A stretch of DNA of 32,680 nucleotides from Candidatus Nitrosopumilus salarius BD31 (GCF_000242875.2 NZ_AEXL02000062.1:1-32680), one strand, 5' to 3'; positions 16,598 through 25,560 are shown, counted from the first letter of the stretch. A program made the numbers and translations. The notes: generated by a model not told the origin, from the sequence alone.

Positions 16598-17869
16598 CTA
16601 GTCTACATTATTGTGTTTTTTATAGTCAAACAACTTACTTGCAAGTTCTATTATGTCTAGATTGCCATCCTCTGACGCTTTTCTTATGTTGTTCATTGGA
16701 GTTGAAACAATACTTTCAACAACAGCTTTAGTCAATTCTTCAATTATTTTGATCTTTTTCTCATCTTTTTCATCTAGCATCTGAAGTGCTTTTTGCAACT
16801 CTTTTTCTCTTAAACTCTCTATGTTCTTGAATACGTCTTTTACAAGTGGCTCTGCTTCTAATCTTTTCATTGAGGCTTCTAGTACACATACTTCCTCATT
16901 AATTATATTTTCAACTGTTTTTACCTTGTTTAATCTAGCATTCATGTTTTTTTCAACCATCTCTGCAATTTGATCCAAATTCATTAATTTCACTCCTCCA
17001 ATCGTTGCAACTTTCTCATCCACTGTTCTTGGATTTGACAAATCTAGAATCATCATGCCTTTTTTCTTGTCTTTAATTGCTTGTGTTATTCTCTCATTTG
17101 TCACAAGAAAATATGGTGCTGTAGTTGCTACAAACATTACATCATAATTATGAAATCCTGAAAGAACTTGTTCGAATTTAATTGGGTTTCCTCCCATTGT
17201 TTCACAAAATGCTTCCGATCTCCCAATTGTCCTACTTGTAACATCAAAAGCGTATCCGCGTCTTTGTAATGATTTGGCAACAAGAGTTGATACTTCGCCT
17301 GTACCGATAAGTAAAATTCTCTTCGTTTTTAATTCATCAATGTTTTCTTCTGCAAGCTTTACTGCCATTGAACCCACTGAAATTCCACCTGCGCCAATCC
17401 CACTGGAATTTCTAATTCTAGTCCCAATTCTAATTGCCTTGTCAAATAATGTGTTTAGGTGTTGACCTGATGCTTTTGTTTCCCTAGCTGATGTTATCGA
17501 GTTTTTTATCTGTCCTAGAATTTGTTCTTCTCCAAGCACCATTGAATCCAATCCTGATGTTAATTTCAATAAATGGTGAAATGCCTCTTGATTTTCTACA
17601 TATTCCAAGTTTTCATCAAACAGCTCCTCTTCAAGTCCAGTTATTGATGCCCATGTTTTTTTAATCTTGTCCAAATCATTTATTTTTGATTTTCCAAATA
17701 ATTCTATTCTGTTACATGTCTGAATAATTACACATTCATCCAATCCTGAATGCTTTTTGAATTGTTCATATGCATTTTCTATATCTTTTATTGTGAATTG
17801 TTCGAGAATATGGATTGGTGAATTACGAAAAGTAACACGTGCATTGATGATGTTTTGATTCATTTCCAA
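16598..17869 (-). CDS. hemA: Glutamyl-tRNA reductase
   Basis: First committed enzyme of the C5 route: reduces glutamyl-tRNA(Glu) to glutamate-1-semialdehyde with NADPH. Seen: catalytic Cys52 in IIQTCNRIELFG, the SGLDSMVLGEEQILGQIK block, the NADPH-binding RILLIGTGEVSTLVAKSL, and a C-terminal dimerisation helix region. 423 residues is normal. Two starts are possible (Met1 at 17869 or Met3 at 17863). The start overlaps the end of the precorrin-2 dehydrogenase gene by up to 10 bases, so translation is coupled. Confidence 0.96.
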   Translation of the reverse strand: MEMNQNIINARVTFRNSPIHILEQFTIKDIENAYEQFKKHSGLDECVIIQTCNRIELFGKSKINDLDKIKKTWASITGLEEELFDENLEYVENQEAFHHLLKLTSGLDSMVLGEEQILGQIKNSITSARETKASGQHLNTLFDKAIRIGTRIRNSSGIGAGGISVGSMAVKLAEENIDELKTKRILLIGTGEVSTLVAKSLQRRGYAFDVTSRTIGRSEAFCETMGGNPIKFEQVLSGFHNYDVMFVATTAPYFLVTNERITQAIKDKKKGMMILDLSNPRTVDEKVATIGGVKLMNLDQIAEMVEKNMNARLNKVKTVENIINEEVCVLEASMKRLEAEPLVKDVFKNIESLREKELQKALQMLDEKDEKKIKIIEELTKAVVESIVSTPMNNIRKASEDGNLDIIELASKLFDYKKHNNVD

Positions 17870-18513
17870 TTCCTCAATATTGTAATTGCTCGCTTTTCAG
17901 CTTTTTTCATCTGACCGTCTTTTATTAACTGATCAATCTCATTATCAGTCATGATACTATGCAGATACTCCTTTCTCTGAGTTTGAGTTGGAATAGTTTC
18001 CTTTGCCCTCTTTCTTGCGATCTTTTGAATCTTGATTTGAGCAATATCTTTGTCTGTGATTAATCTCTTGAATATTTTTTCTGATTTTGTTTTAATTTTC
18101 TTGGACATGGCTGGACTTTGACCTCCTGTGAAAATTGCAATCTGAATGGTATTGTCAAAATCAATTATCGCAGGATTTGAAAAGTCGCTATCCTCTGGGT
18201 TATCTGAGCTGTAAACAATAATCTTTTTTCTTTTTGAAGCATTGATTATCTTTTGATTGATCTTTTTGTCGTTTGTAGTTGTGATAATGATATTTGGTTT
18301 GAATTTTGAAATAAATTTCAGGTCTTCGATTTTCTGTTTTTCTATCTTGATTTTTTTTGTTTTTGCTAGTTTGTTAATTTTAGCATTGAATGAATCACTG
18401 ATTACAATAATTCTGCAATCTTGTTTTAACAATGAATTGATTCTTTTTTGAGCCTCATTTCCGCCTCCTATAACAACAACTATTTTGCCGTGAATGTTAA
18501 GATCCACTATCAT
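17860..18513 (-). CDS. Precorrin-2 dehydrogenase / siroheme synthase N-terminal type
   Basis: 217 residues. N-terminal Rossmann nucleotide-binding motif VVVIGGGNEAQKRINSLL (residues 11-28), then a Met8-like core with TTTNDKKIN, a YSSDNPEDSDFSNPA segment and FTGGQSPAMSKKIK, all characteristic of the CysG N-terminal/Met8 family. It oxidises precorrin-2 to sirohydrochlorin and may also insert iron. First gene of the hem operon. A TATA-like TACATAAATAG lies about 30 bases before the start. The product would feed siroheme to AhbAB encoded divergently. Confidence 0.9.
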   Translation of the reverse strand: MIVDLNIHGKIVVVIGGGNEAQKRINSLLKQDCRIIVISDSFNAKINKLAKTKKIKIEKQKIEDLKFISKFKPNIIITTTNDKKINQKIINASKRKKIIVYSSDNPEDSDFSNPAIIDFDNTIQIAIFTGGQSPAMSKKIKTKSEKIFKRLITDKDIAQIKIQKIARKRAKETIPTQTQRKEYLHSIMTDNEIDQLIKDGQMKKAEKRAITILRNWK

Positions 18514-18606
18514 CGATCAAATGGGCTAGCGTTTCTATTTATGTATTAAAAATCACGGTGAAAATTACTAGCTACGTTTTTAATTGAATGAACAAGAACT
18601 GTCTTA

Positions 18607-19629
18607 GTGACTTCTATGGATGAGTCTGATAAAGAACTCTTAAATGAAATTCAATGGACCTTTCCTCTTGTAACTCGACCTTTTGATGCTATTGCTAAAA
18701 AATTTGATACAACACCAGAAGATATCAAAAATAGATTGAGTAAACTCAAAGAAATTGGAGTCTTAAGACAGCTTAGCGCTATTTTTGATACTCGCAAACT
18801 TGGTTATACTAGCTCTCTTGTTGCAATGGAGATTGAATCTGATCAATTAGAAAATGTTGCAAACCAGATTAATCGTCATCCTGGTGTTAGTCATAATTAT
18901 GAACGAGATCATCAGTTTAATCTTTGGTTTACTTTGGCGGTTCCACCTGGTTCTGATTTAAAAGAAGAGCTTGACAAATTCAATGTTCTTAAGGGAATCA
19001 AAAAAGTAAGAATGCTTCCTACTCTACAACTCTTCAAGATTGGTGTGAAACTAGACATGGTTGATGATAAGAAACATGATGTTGCCCCAACTGAAGCAAA
19101 AAAAGAAATTAAAAATATAAAATTTGTTGCTACTGAAGACGACAAAGAGTTTATTCGTGAATTGCAAAAAGATATGGATATAATTGATGAGCCATTTGTA
19201 AAGGCTGCAAACAATCTCGGCATTTCTGAAAATGAGTTGTTTGAAAAAATGAGGTACTATGAGGATATTGGAGTAATGAGAAGATTTGCTGCAATCTTAA
19301 GACATAGACAAGTTGGTTTCACTGCTAATGGTATGATTGTTTGGAAAGTACCTGAGGACAGAATTTCCAAAGTTGGCGAAACACTAGGTTCATTTCCACA
19401 AGTAAGTCATTGTTATGAAAGACCAACATATGATGACTGGCCATACAATGTATTTTCAATGATTCATTGTAAAACTCATGATGAGGCAAATGAGATGGCA
19501 AAAACTATTCAGAATCAGATACATGTTGACGATTATAAGATCCTCTTCAGTTCTCGTGAGTTTAAAAAAACACGTGTGGAATATTTTGTAGAAAACTCGT
19601 TCAGTTTAGAAGAGACGATTCCTTCTTAG
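18607..19629 (+). CDS. ahbAB: Fused siroheme decarboxylase AhbA-AhbB
   Basis: 340 residues made of two homologous halves, each an Lrp/AsnC-like winged helix plus a ferredoxin-like domain. The first half (about 1-155) contains GVSHNYERDHQFNLWFTLAV, the second (about 180-335) VSHCYERPTYDDWPYNVFSM; these paired YER blocks are the signature of AhbA and AhbB siroheme decarboxylase subunits, which are usually separate proteins. It removes two acetate carboxyl groups from siroheme on the archaeal heme route. Start is GTG 18607 or ATG 18616; a TATA-like TTTTTAATTG (about 18577-18586) fits either. Last 4 bases overlap the convergent gene. Confidence 0.88.
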   Translation: MTSMDESDKELLNEIQWTFPLVTRPFDAIAKKFDTTPEDIKNRLSKLKEIGVLRQLSAIFDTRKLGYTSSLVAMEIESDQLENVANQINRHPGVSHNYERDHQFNLWFTLAVPPGSDLKEELDKFNVLKGIKKVRMLPTLQLFKIGVKLDMVDDKKHDVAPTEAKKEIKNIKFVATEDDKEFIRELQKDMDIIDEPFVKAANNLGISENELFEKMRYYEDIGVMRRFAAILRHRQVGFTANGMIVWKVPEDRISKVGETLGSFPQVSHCYERPTYDDWPYNVFSMIHCKTHDEANEMAKTIQNQIHVDDYKILFSSREFKKTRVEYFVENSFSLEETIPS

Positions 19630-19970
19630 AATTCGTTTTCATCATGCCCTACTACGTGAACTGTACAAAAATACTGGTCATTCATGTTGCAATAGTATAG
19701 GGAATCTTCTCCGCACATATTACATGGAGGTTTTTCATCGTGATTTGATAGTTTGGTGTGGTATACTTTACTTCTGTTGGTTATGCTTGAATCCTTGTAA
19801 ATTCTAGTCAGATTTGTATAATATTCCAATTCGCCAATATTCAATGGCTGCTCTTTTTTGATTTTTTTGATTATTGTCTCCCATTTTTTATAATTGCCTA
19901 TTTTGGCAATCTTCATTCCTTCTATGACTTCTAATGTTTTTTCAAAATCTATTGGATTGTCCATTTGCAA
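19626..19970 (-). CDS. Small protein with a C-terminal zinc-binding cluster
   Basis: 114 residues. The N-terminal 70 are helical and lysine-rich. The C-terminus carries Cys83, Cys86, Cys94, Cys102, His105 and His109 (CNMCGEDSLYYC then FCTVHVVGH), a cross-brace-like arrangement reminiscent of B-box or HIT-type fingers. No function recognised. It begins one base after the aldo/keto reductase stop, so the two are co-transcribed. Confidence 0.72.
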   Translation of the reverse strand: MQMDNPIDFEKTLEVIEGMKIAKIGNYKKWETIIKKIKKEQPLNIGELEYYTNLTRIYKDSSITNRSKVYHTKLSNHDEKPPCNMCGEDSLYYCNMNDQYFCTVHVVGHDENEF

Positions 19971-19971
19971 A

Positions 19972-20970
19972 TTAATTTGCTTGTGGGGTTGCCTTTAATT
20001 CGTAGGAAGGCCATGTATTGTACATCTCTTCAATTTCTTTCATATCTGATGATGGAATGTATTCCCCCTTTGTCATCTCGACGTAATTGACTATCTCTTC
20101 TTCACTAACTACTGTTGGAAATACTGATGCAAATCCTTTCTTTGACATGATAAACTTCATTGCCAATTCTGTAATTGTTAATCCGTTTCTCTCCGCAATT
20201 GGTCTGAGTTGTTCAACTTTTTCCAATGATGCTTTAATCCATTCTCCTTTTCTTACTGATCTATGATCTTTTTCATCTATTTTGGTATCTGCATTGACTT
20301 TTCCAGTTAAAATTCCAGATGCTTCTGGAACTCTAACTAATATGCCCACATTTTTTTCTACAGCTTTTCTCATTAACTCGTTTCCCGGGGTTTGTTCTAT
20401 GATGTTATATACTGTTTGAACAGCACTTACATTTGGTCTGTCCATTGCTTCAAGACCTTCTTGTGTCCATCCAATTGCAGGACCTAATGCAACTTGGTAT
20501 GTTTTGATTGATTCATCTGCAATAAAACTGTCAAGTACATTGAAAATAGAGTCGTCTCTGATGTGTCTTAATTTTGGATTGTGTAGTCCATACATATCAA
20601 GATGATCTGTTTGTAACCTTTCTAAGCTGTCTCTTAATGCTTTTCTTGTAAAAACCTCATCAAATTTCTGTGGAAGTTCGCTGTGTCCTATTTGCTCAAC
20701 TTCTGAAAAGTCATACCCATACTTTGTGGAAATAACAATTTCGTCTCGCATATCTTTGAAAACTTCGCCAATTAGTTTTTCACTTTTTCCTTTTCCATAC
20801 ATGTCTCCTGTTTCAAAAAAGTTAATTCCTAAATCATATGCTTTTTTGAGCATTCTTTTAGCCTCATCCTCTTCAATTTTTTTGCCCCACCAATCGAGTG
20901 CAATAGACCATGCGCCAAATCCTAACTCTGATACTTTGATGTCTGTTTTTCCTAGTTTGTTGTAATTCAA
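19972..20970 (-). CDS. Aldo/keto reductase
   Basis: 332-residue NADPH-dependent oxidoreductase with a TIM barrel. Seen: N-terminal LGKTDIKVSELGFGAW, the INFFETGDMYGKGKSE active-site block with Tyr58, Lys83 in ISTKYGYD, and His130 in DMYGLHNP. The catalytic aspartate expected at position 53 of FDTxxxY is a glutamate here. C-terminal cofactor region ASVFPTVVSEEEI is present. It resembles the YajO/Tas-like branch. The substrate is unknown; location between heme genes may be coincidental. Confidence 0.88.
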   Translation of the reverse strand: MNYNKLGKTDIKVSELGFGAWSIALDWWGKKIEEDEAKRMLKKAYDLGINFFETGDMYGKGKSEKLIGEVFKDMRDEIVISTKYGYDFSEVEQIGHSELPQKFDEVFTRKALRDSLERLQTDHLDMYGLHNPKLRHIRDDSIFNVLDSFIADESIKTYQVALGPAIGWTQEGLEAMDRPNVSAVQTVYNIIEQTPGNELMRKAVEKNVGILVRVPEASGILTGKVNADTKIDEKDHRSVRKGEWIKASLEKVEQLRPIAERNGLTITELAMKFIMSKKGFASVFPTVVSEEEIVNYVEMTKGEYIPSSDMKEIEEMYNTWPSYELKATPQAN

Positions 20971-21104
20971 TTTTCAATCTCTCTTTGTTTTGTATATTTC
21001 AAAACTATTTTTTGAGTTAAAAATTAACCATTTATGTTTATCCAAGATTTGCACCTGTGATATTGGATTTTAAGGTGAAATTTACTCCATCTCGTTCTAT
21101 TGAT

Positions 21105-21779
21105 TTAACCTAAGCTGGAAATCAGCGGCACAATATCTTTTTTCACACATACAATCATTGGAATGTCATTTTTGACATATGATGACACTTGAGTTTCTCT
21201 CAAATCCATAATGAGGTCTTGGAAATCTCTAATGTTGTCTACTTCAAATGCTAACATGAAATCCTCATCATGTATTCCAAACGAGTATGTTGTATTGAGT
21301 AGAACTTGTGGATATTTTTTACTTACTTCGATGTGCTCATCCATTATTTCTTGGCGTTTCTCTTTTGGTAGAAGATACCATTCTCTTGTCTTTGTAAATG
21401 GATATACAATGACATGTTTTTTTGGTTCATTTCCTGTAACAAATCCATGGGCTTTTTGTTCTTGCACGTAAATTGATGGTCGTGTACATGACAAATATGT
21501 TCTAGATGGAATGATGTATTTTCCAAATACTGTTTTGTATAATTTTTCAATTACTACTTGAATTTCTTCTACTGATTTTGCTGCAAACCAAAACAAAAAA
21601 TCTGCATCATCTCTTAATCCTAAATTTGAATATGATCTGAACATTATTCCTGAGTTATTAATTACATTTTCAACTTCTTTTGCCGATTCTTCTTTTGCAA
21701 GATCTGCCATCCATCTCCATTTAGGATCGACTTTGAAAAATGAGAAATTAAAATAATATTGATTATTGTCTTCTGACAC
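21105..21779 (-). CDS. Chlorite-dismutase-family (HemQ/ChdC-like) heme protein
   Basis: 224 residues of the dimeric alpha/beta-barrel Cld superfamily. Recognisable blocks: FNFSFFKVDPKWRW near the start, RSYSNLGLRDDADFLFW, YPFTKTREWYLLPKEKRQ (typical YP-x-K-x-R-x-WY segment of HemQ-like members) and TYSFGIHDEDFMLAFE. Family members bind heme or decarboxylate coproheme to heme b. Being encoded a few kilobases from the siroheme/heme genes supports a role in heme metabolism, but whether it is an active decarboxylase alongside an AhbD enzyme is unknown. Confidence 0.88.
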   Translation of the reverse strand: MSEDNNQYYFNFSFFKVDPKWRWMADLAKEESAKEVENVINNSGIMFRSYSNLGLRDDADFLFWFAAKSVEEIQVVIEKLYKTVFGKYIIPSRTYLSCTRPSIYVQEQKAHGFVTGNEPKKHVIVYPFTKTREWYLLPKEKRQEIMDEHIEVSKKYPQVLLNTTYSFGIHDEDFMLAFEVDNIRDFQDLIMDLRETQVSSYVKNDIPMIVCVKKDIVPLISSLG

Positions 21780-21825
21780 ATTCTCTTCAATTTTGCAACC
21801 CTATTTAAACAAAAAACTTGATTTT

Positions 21826-22038
21826 CTATTTTAGAATCTCAATAATCTTCTCTCGTGATTTATGACCTGATTTTATTTGAACTAATGCTGTTGATACTCC
21901 GAAATGTTTTGCAATTTTCTTGATGATTTCTTTATTTGCTTCTCCTTTGAGTGGCTTTGATTTTATACCTATGTTGATTTGATTTTCTTTGATTTCTAAA
22001 AATTCTTTAGAGAATTCAACTCTGACTTTGTAAATCAA
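21826..22038 (-). CDS. DUF167 / YggU-family protein
   Basis: 70 residues matching the UPF0235/DUF167 family: the KSKPLKGEANKEIIKKIAKH block followed by FGVSTALVQIKSGHKSREK is the family signature. Function is unknown across the family. It ends 50 bases from the divergent side of the Cld-family gene and starts 34 bases after sufC's stop on the same strand, so it may be the distal gene of the sufC transcript. Confidence 0.9.
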   Translation of the reverse strand: MIYKVRVEFSKEFLEIKENQINIGIKSKPLKGEANKEIIKKIAKHFGVSTALVQIKSGHKSREKIIEILK

Positions 22039-22072
22039 TATTTTTTTAGAAAATTATTCAGGTTAAATTTGA

Positions 22073-22843
22073 TTAGGCTGTTTGCTCTAATACCCAATCA
22101 TAACCTTCAGCTTCTAGTTTATCTGCAAGTGATGCATCCCCTGTTTTTAACACCTGTCCTCTGGCAAAGACATGTACGTAATCTAACTTGTCTAAAAATT
22201 TTAAAATTCTTGCATAGTGAGTAATTACAATAACTGTTGCATCTTTGCTTGATACCTTGCTAATTGCTTTAGCCACTGATTGAACTGCATCTATATCTAA
22301 TCCTGAATCTGGCTCATCCAAAATTGAAATCTTTGGTTTTAAAACAGCCATTTGTAAAACTTCTGCACGCTTTTTCTCTCCTCCTGAGAATCCCTCATTG
22401 AGATATCTTGAAAGAAACTCTTCTTTCAATCCTACTTTTTCTAGATTTTCTTTTAGATATTTTTGAAATTCTCTTACTGTAATGAAAACTTCTCTGTCGT
22501 CTCCCTCAAGTGCTTTGCTTAAGGAGTTGTATGCTGTTCTTAGAAAATGAGAGAACCCTACACCCGAGACTTCAGTTGGATATTGGAATCCTAAGAATAA
22601 CCCTTTCTTTGCTCTTTCATCTGCGGTCAAATCTAAGATACTTTCACCATCCAATAATATGTCCCCTTGTGTGACTTCGTATTTTGGATGTGCAAGTAAT
22701 GTGTAAGCTAATGTACTCTTTCCTGAACCGTTTGGACCCATGATGGCATGTACTTCTCCTGGACCTGTTTTCAAATTAACGCCTTTTAGAATCTCTTTAC
22801 CCTCTCTTGTTACGTGAAGATCTTTGATTTCTAATACTGCCAT
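22073..22843 (-). CDS. sufC: Fe-S assembly ATPase SufC
   Basis: 256-residue ABC-type ATPase of the SufBCD complex, which builds Fe-S clusters. Walker A is GPNGSGKSTLAYTLL (about 36-50), the Q loop lies in GFQYPTEVSGV, the signature is FSGGEKKRAE, Walker B ISILDEPDSGLD and the switch histidine VIVITHYAR. The EPDSGLD with SufC-specific residues separates it from transport ATPases. sufB and sufD are not beside it, and sufS/sufU lie 21 kb away on the opposite strand. Confidence 0.96.
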   Translation of the reverse strand: MAVLEIKDLHVTREGKEILKGVNLKTGPGEVHAIMGPNGSGKSTLAYTLLAHPKYEVTQGDILLDGESILDLTADERAKKGLFLGFQYPTEVSGVGFSHFLRTAYNSLSKALEGDDREVFITVREFQKYLKENLEKVGLKEEFLSRYLNEGFSGGEKKRAEVLQMAVLKPKISILDEPDSGLDIDAVQSVAKAISKVSSKDATVIVITHYARILKFLDKLDYVHVFARGQVLKTGDASLADKLEAEGYDWVLEQTA

Positions 22844-22934
22844 GTTTCAAATTGCTTTGTTTCTCTATATAATACCGACGAAATTTAGCTAATCCTAACG
22901 TAGAATCAATAATAAAATGAAAAGAGGGGGGGTG

Positions 22935-23891
22935 TTAATATTTGGCCAGAGATGGTCTCAAAGTGATTTTGAGTTTATAGAATGTTAGAATTTCTTTACA
23001 TCTGTTTCTGATAGTAACTTCTGTAACTCCTGCAATACTTGAAACGTCTCTTTGTAGTACGTTTTGTCCAAGTAGGACAGATGCCACATACAGATATGCT
23101 GCTGCAATTCCATTTGGAGCTTTTCCATCTGCAATGCTACTGCCTTTAGTTTTTTCTGCAATTTCCAAGGCTAATCTTTCAACTCTTACCTCTGTTTGTG
23201 TCATGTTTGCTATCTTTGAGATGTATTTGTCCATGGTTACAACTGGGGCAGTTAATTGTCCCATTTCCATTACCATGGTTCTATAGTATCTTGCTGCAAG
23301 TTTTGTTTTTGATTTGACGTCTTTAGGTGGACAAATTCCTCGAATGATTTCTTCAAGAGATCTTACTACTTCACATTGCTTACATGCCATGTAAATTGTA
23401 GCTGCAGTGATACTAGCTACAGATTTTCCTTTTACATCAATATGGCCATCTAAGTTTCTGTATATCATAGAGGCAGTCTCTAACACATTCTTTGAAAGAT
23501 TTAGACCGTCACATGTTTCACCCATTTTTGTTAAAACATTTGCAAGTCTTCTTTCTCTTGGTGAGGAAACTCTTACTCTTTGTTGCCATTTTCTGAGATT
23601 GTGCATTTGATTTGCAACGTCGTGGTTAATTGTTTTCCCACTGAAGTCTTTTGTGCTGATTGAAATCTCAGTTGTTATTCCCAAATCATGTTGAGAATAG
23701 GTTGTTTGTCCTGTTGCTCTTGCAAGCTTCATCTTGTCTTCAAAACTTGAGCTTATTGTTTCTGGACCAAAATCTGAAATCTGATCATCGACTACTACGC
23801 CGCAACCAGAACAGATTATTTCACCATTCTGCATGTCGTCTACTAGTGAGGATCGACATTCAGGACAGCTTTGTTTTTCTAGTATGTTCAT
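22935..23891 (-). CDS. tfb: Transcription initiation factor TFB (TFIIB)
   Basis: 318 residues. N-terminal zinc ribbon Cys9/Cys12 and Cys27/Cys30 (CPEC, CSGC), B-reader/linker, then two cyclin-like repeats (about 125-210 and 220-310). It bridges TBP and RNA polymerase at archaeal promoters. Its ATG overlaps the gar1 stop by 4 bases, so it is the last gene of the S8e-SRP19-Gar1 run; a gar1-tfb pairing is common in archaea. Thaumarchaea carry several TFB copies, and this one has a complete domain set. Confidence 0.95.
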   Translation of the reverse strand: MNILEKQSCPECRSSLVDDMQNGEIICSGCGVVVDDQISDFGPETISSSFEDKMKLARATGQTTYSQHDLGITTEISISTKDFSGKTINHDVANQMHNLRKWQQRVRVSSPRERRLANVLTKMGETCDGLNLSKNVLETASMIYRNLDGHIDVKGKSVASITAATIYMACKQCEVVRSLEEIIRGICPPKDVKSKTKLAARYYRTMVMEMGQLTAPVVTMDKYISKIANMTQTEVRVERLALEIAEKTKGSSIADGKAPNGIAAAYLYVASVLLGQNVLQRDVSSIAGVTEVTIRNRCKEILTFYKLKITLRPSLAKY

Positions 23892-24157
23892 TTTTGTTTT
23901 CTCCTAAATTTTCTTGGTTTGTTTACGGGAGATTCTTCTGATGCGAAAACACTTTTGCCAATGTATTTTTTGATGTTGTTTGTAATTGGCATTGCTGATG
24001 CGAATGGTCTTTTTACTGGACCTATCATTTCCATTACTTTTGCAACTCTAGTTCCCTTTTCGTCACAGAGTATTTGTCCTTCAACTAATTCTTTTGATAG
24101 TTGAATGATTACCCTGCCACTAGCGGCTAGGTGCATTATTTCGCCTACCTCCTGCAA
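23888..24157 (-). CDS. gar1: H/ACA ribonucleoprotein subunit Gar1
   Basis: 89 residues with the Gar1 beta-barrel: GEIMHLAASGRVIIQL, GTRVAKVMEMIGPVKRPFAS and NIKKYIGKSVFA followed by a basic tail. Gar1 binds Cbf5 in RNA-guided pseudouridylation particles. No Gly/Arg-rich arms, as usual for archaea. It overlaps tfb by 4 bases. The start at 24157 is an ATG; a Met at residue 8 is an alternative. Confidence 0.88.
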   Translation of the reverse strand: MQEVGEIMHLAASGRVIIQLSKELVEGQILCDEKGTRVAKVMEMIGPVKRPFASAMPITNNIKKYIGKSVFASEESPVNKPRKFRRKQK

Positions 24158-24231
24158 TTAGAGTTCTTAATCATGATACTCTTATCATAGACTTCTGTCA
24201 ACTTTACTTTAGCTAAGAGCTAGATTTCATT

Positions 24232-24531
24232 TTATTTTGATTGCTTTGATCTTTTAGCAACTAATTTTTCTGAAATTTTGTTAAGAATTTTTGTCTTGGA
24301 GGATCCTTTTGGTACAACCACATATCCCGACCTGACAAATGGTCTTTTTGGATATCTCACCTTGTCATCAGATTCTGTAATTTCAAATCCTCCAGATGTT
24401 GTAGCATCCATTAATTCTTTTAATGAAGGATCATATACACATTTTTCTAATCCTAATCTTCTACCTTTTGATTTTTTTAAATTCTTGTTGAAATAATCCA
24501 ACCAGATTACGACATGCTCGTAATCTTTCAT
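24232..24531 (-). CDS. srp19: Signal recognition particle subunit SRP19
   Basis: 99 residues. VIWLDYFNKNLKKSKGRRLG (residues 8-27) is the conserved SRP19 start, followed by EKCVYDPSLKEL, the YPKRPFVRSGYVVVP strand and a basic tail. It binds the 7S RNA helices 6 and 8 and primes SRP54 loading. It starts one base after the S8e stop. No 7S RNA gene is in this window. Confidence 0.94.
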   Translation of the reverse strand: MKDYEHVVIWLDYFNKNLKKSKGRRLGLEKCVYDPSLKELMDATTSGGFEITESDDKVRYPKRPFVRSGYVVVPKGSSKTKILNKISEKLVAKRSKQSK

Positions 24532-24532
24532 T

Positions 24533-24916
24533 TTATTCCTTTAGTAAAATTGCGTTAACTATTCCGTTTTGTCCTGGCTTTGAAACAACTCTGCATTTAC
24601 CTTCTTGTGTTTCTAAGATTGCACCTTTTGTAATGATGCCTCGTCTTTTGTAATCATTGTTTGTTGCATTTTCTAATACTTTGATAATTTTTGATTTCTT
24701 CACTTTAGCTTCACCTGTTGCTAGATTTACAAAATCAATTGACTTCAAAGCTGTTTTCTTATTATTTCCACGAACACGTCTGGTTACTGTCACTTGAGCT
24801 CCGTTAACAGGTTCGTTTGGATATCTGTCAATTTCATATTTTCTTCTAATTCTAAGTGGTGTTCTCCTTCCACCCGTTATCTTACTAGTTGCTAAATTCT
24901 CTACGGATTTTCTCAC
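24533..24916 (-). CDS. rps8e: 30S ribosomal protein S8e
   Basis: 127 residues with the S8e hallmarks: MRKSVENLATSKITGGRRTP at the N-terminus, KYEIDRYPNEPV, RVRGNNKKTALKSIDFVNLA and the C-terminal RRGIITKGAILETQEGKCRV block. Archaeal S8e is a basic primary binder of 16S rRNA and this one has normal length. It precedes srp19 by one base and follows scpB by 68 bases. Confidence 0.96.
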   Translation of the reverse strand: MRKSVENLATSKITGGRRTPLRIRRKYEIDRYPNEPVNGAQVTVTRRVRGNNKKTALKSIDFVNLATGEAKVKKSKIIKVLENATNNDYKRRGIITKGAILETQEGKCRVVSKPGQNGIVNAILLKE

Positions 24917-24984
24917 GAATTCCTGTCTGAATTACTCTAATTTATACAAAACGCAAAAAACTAGCCATGACTTGAGAAATAGAC

Positions 24985-25560
24985 TCAGTTTAATTCTGTG
25001 ACTATTTCTTGATTAATACTTGTTTGTCTACTTGCAGTTTTTCTCACTTTGGAGAATAATCTTTGTTTGAGATCTTCGACGTCTCCTTGAATTCCAAAAT
25101 ACTTTTGGAATTTTTCTGTTGTCATGTAAATTTTTAATCTACCTACATTTTGGTGACTAATGTAATCTAATTGTCGTAATTCTTTTAGATGTGAATATAC
25201 TCCAGATCCTCTTGTTTCAACAAGTTGTTTTGACGATATTGGTTGCATGTATGCAATATATGATAACGTCTTAAGTGTGGCATTTGGGAGAACTGGTTTT
25301 GAAGCATATCTTTTAACTGTAGAACTATACTCTGGTTTTAATTGCATTACATACGAGCCATCTGGAAGAATGACAATTTCAAGTGCTTTGAATGCTGACT
25401 TTGTTTTTTTCATAATATTTTCTAATAATTCAAGAGTTTTTGTTCTTGATTCTGTGCCTGAGGCTCTGATAATATCTTCAATTTTAAGAGGTCTTCCTGC
25501 TGAATATAATGCAGCTTCTATTCGTGCTGTTGCCTCATCACTATTGTCTATTTTTGCCAA
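24985..25560 (-). CDS. scpB: Segregation and condensation protein ScpB
   Basis: 191 residues forming two winged-helix domains: ARIEAALYSAGRPLKIEDII (about 12-31) and, near 97, LKTLSYIAYMQPISSKQLVE with RGSGVYSHLKEL. These are typical ScpB segments. ScpB with ScpA binds SMC to make the condensin-like chromosome compaction complex. It lies 53 bases downstream of scpA on the same strand. The SMC gene is outside the window. Confidence 0.92.
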   Translation of the reverse strand: MAKIDNSDEATARIEAALYSAGRPLKIEDIIRASGTESRTKTLELLENIMKKTKSAFKALEIVILPDGSYVMQLKPEYSSTVKRYASKPVLPNATLKTLSYIAYMQPISSKQLVETRGSGVYSHLKELRQLDYISHQNVGRLKIYMTTEKFQKYFGIQGDVEDLKQRLFSKVRKTASRQTSINQEIVTELN

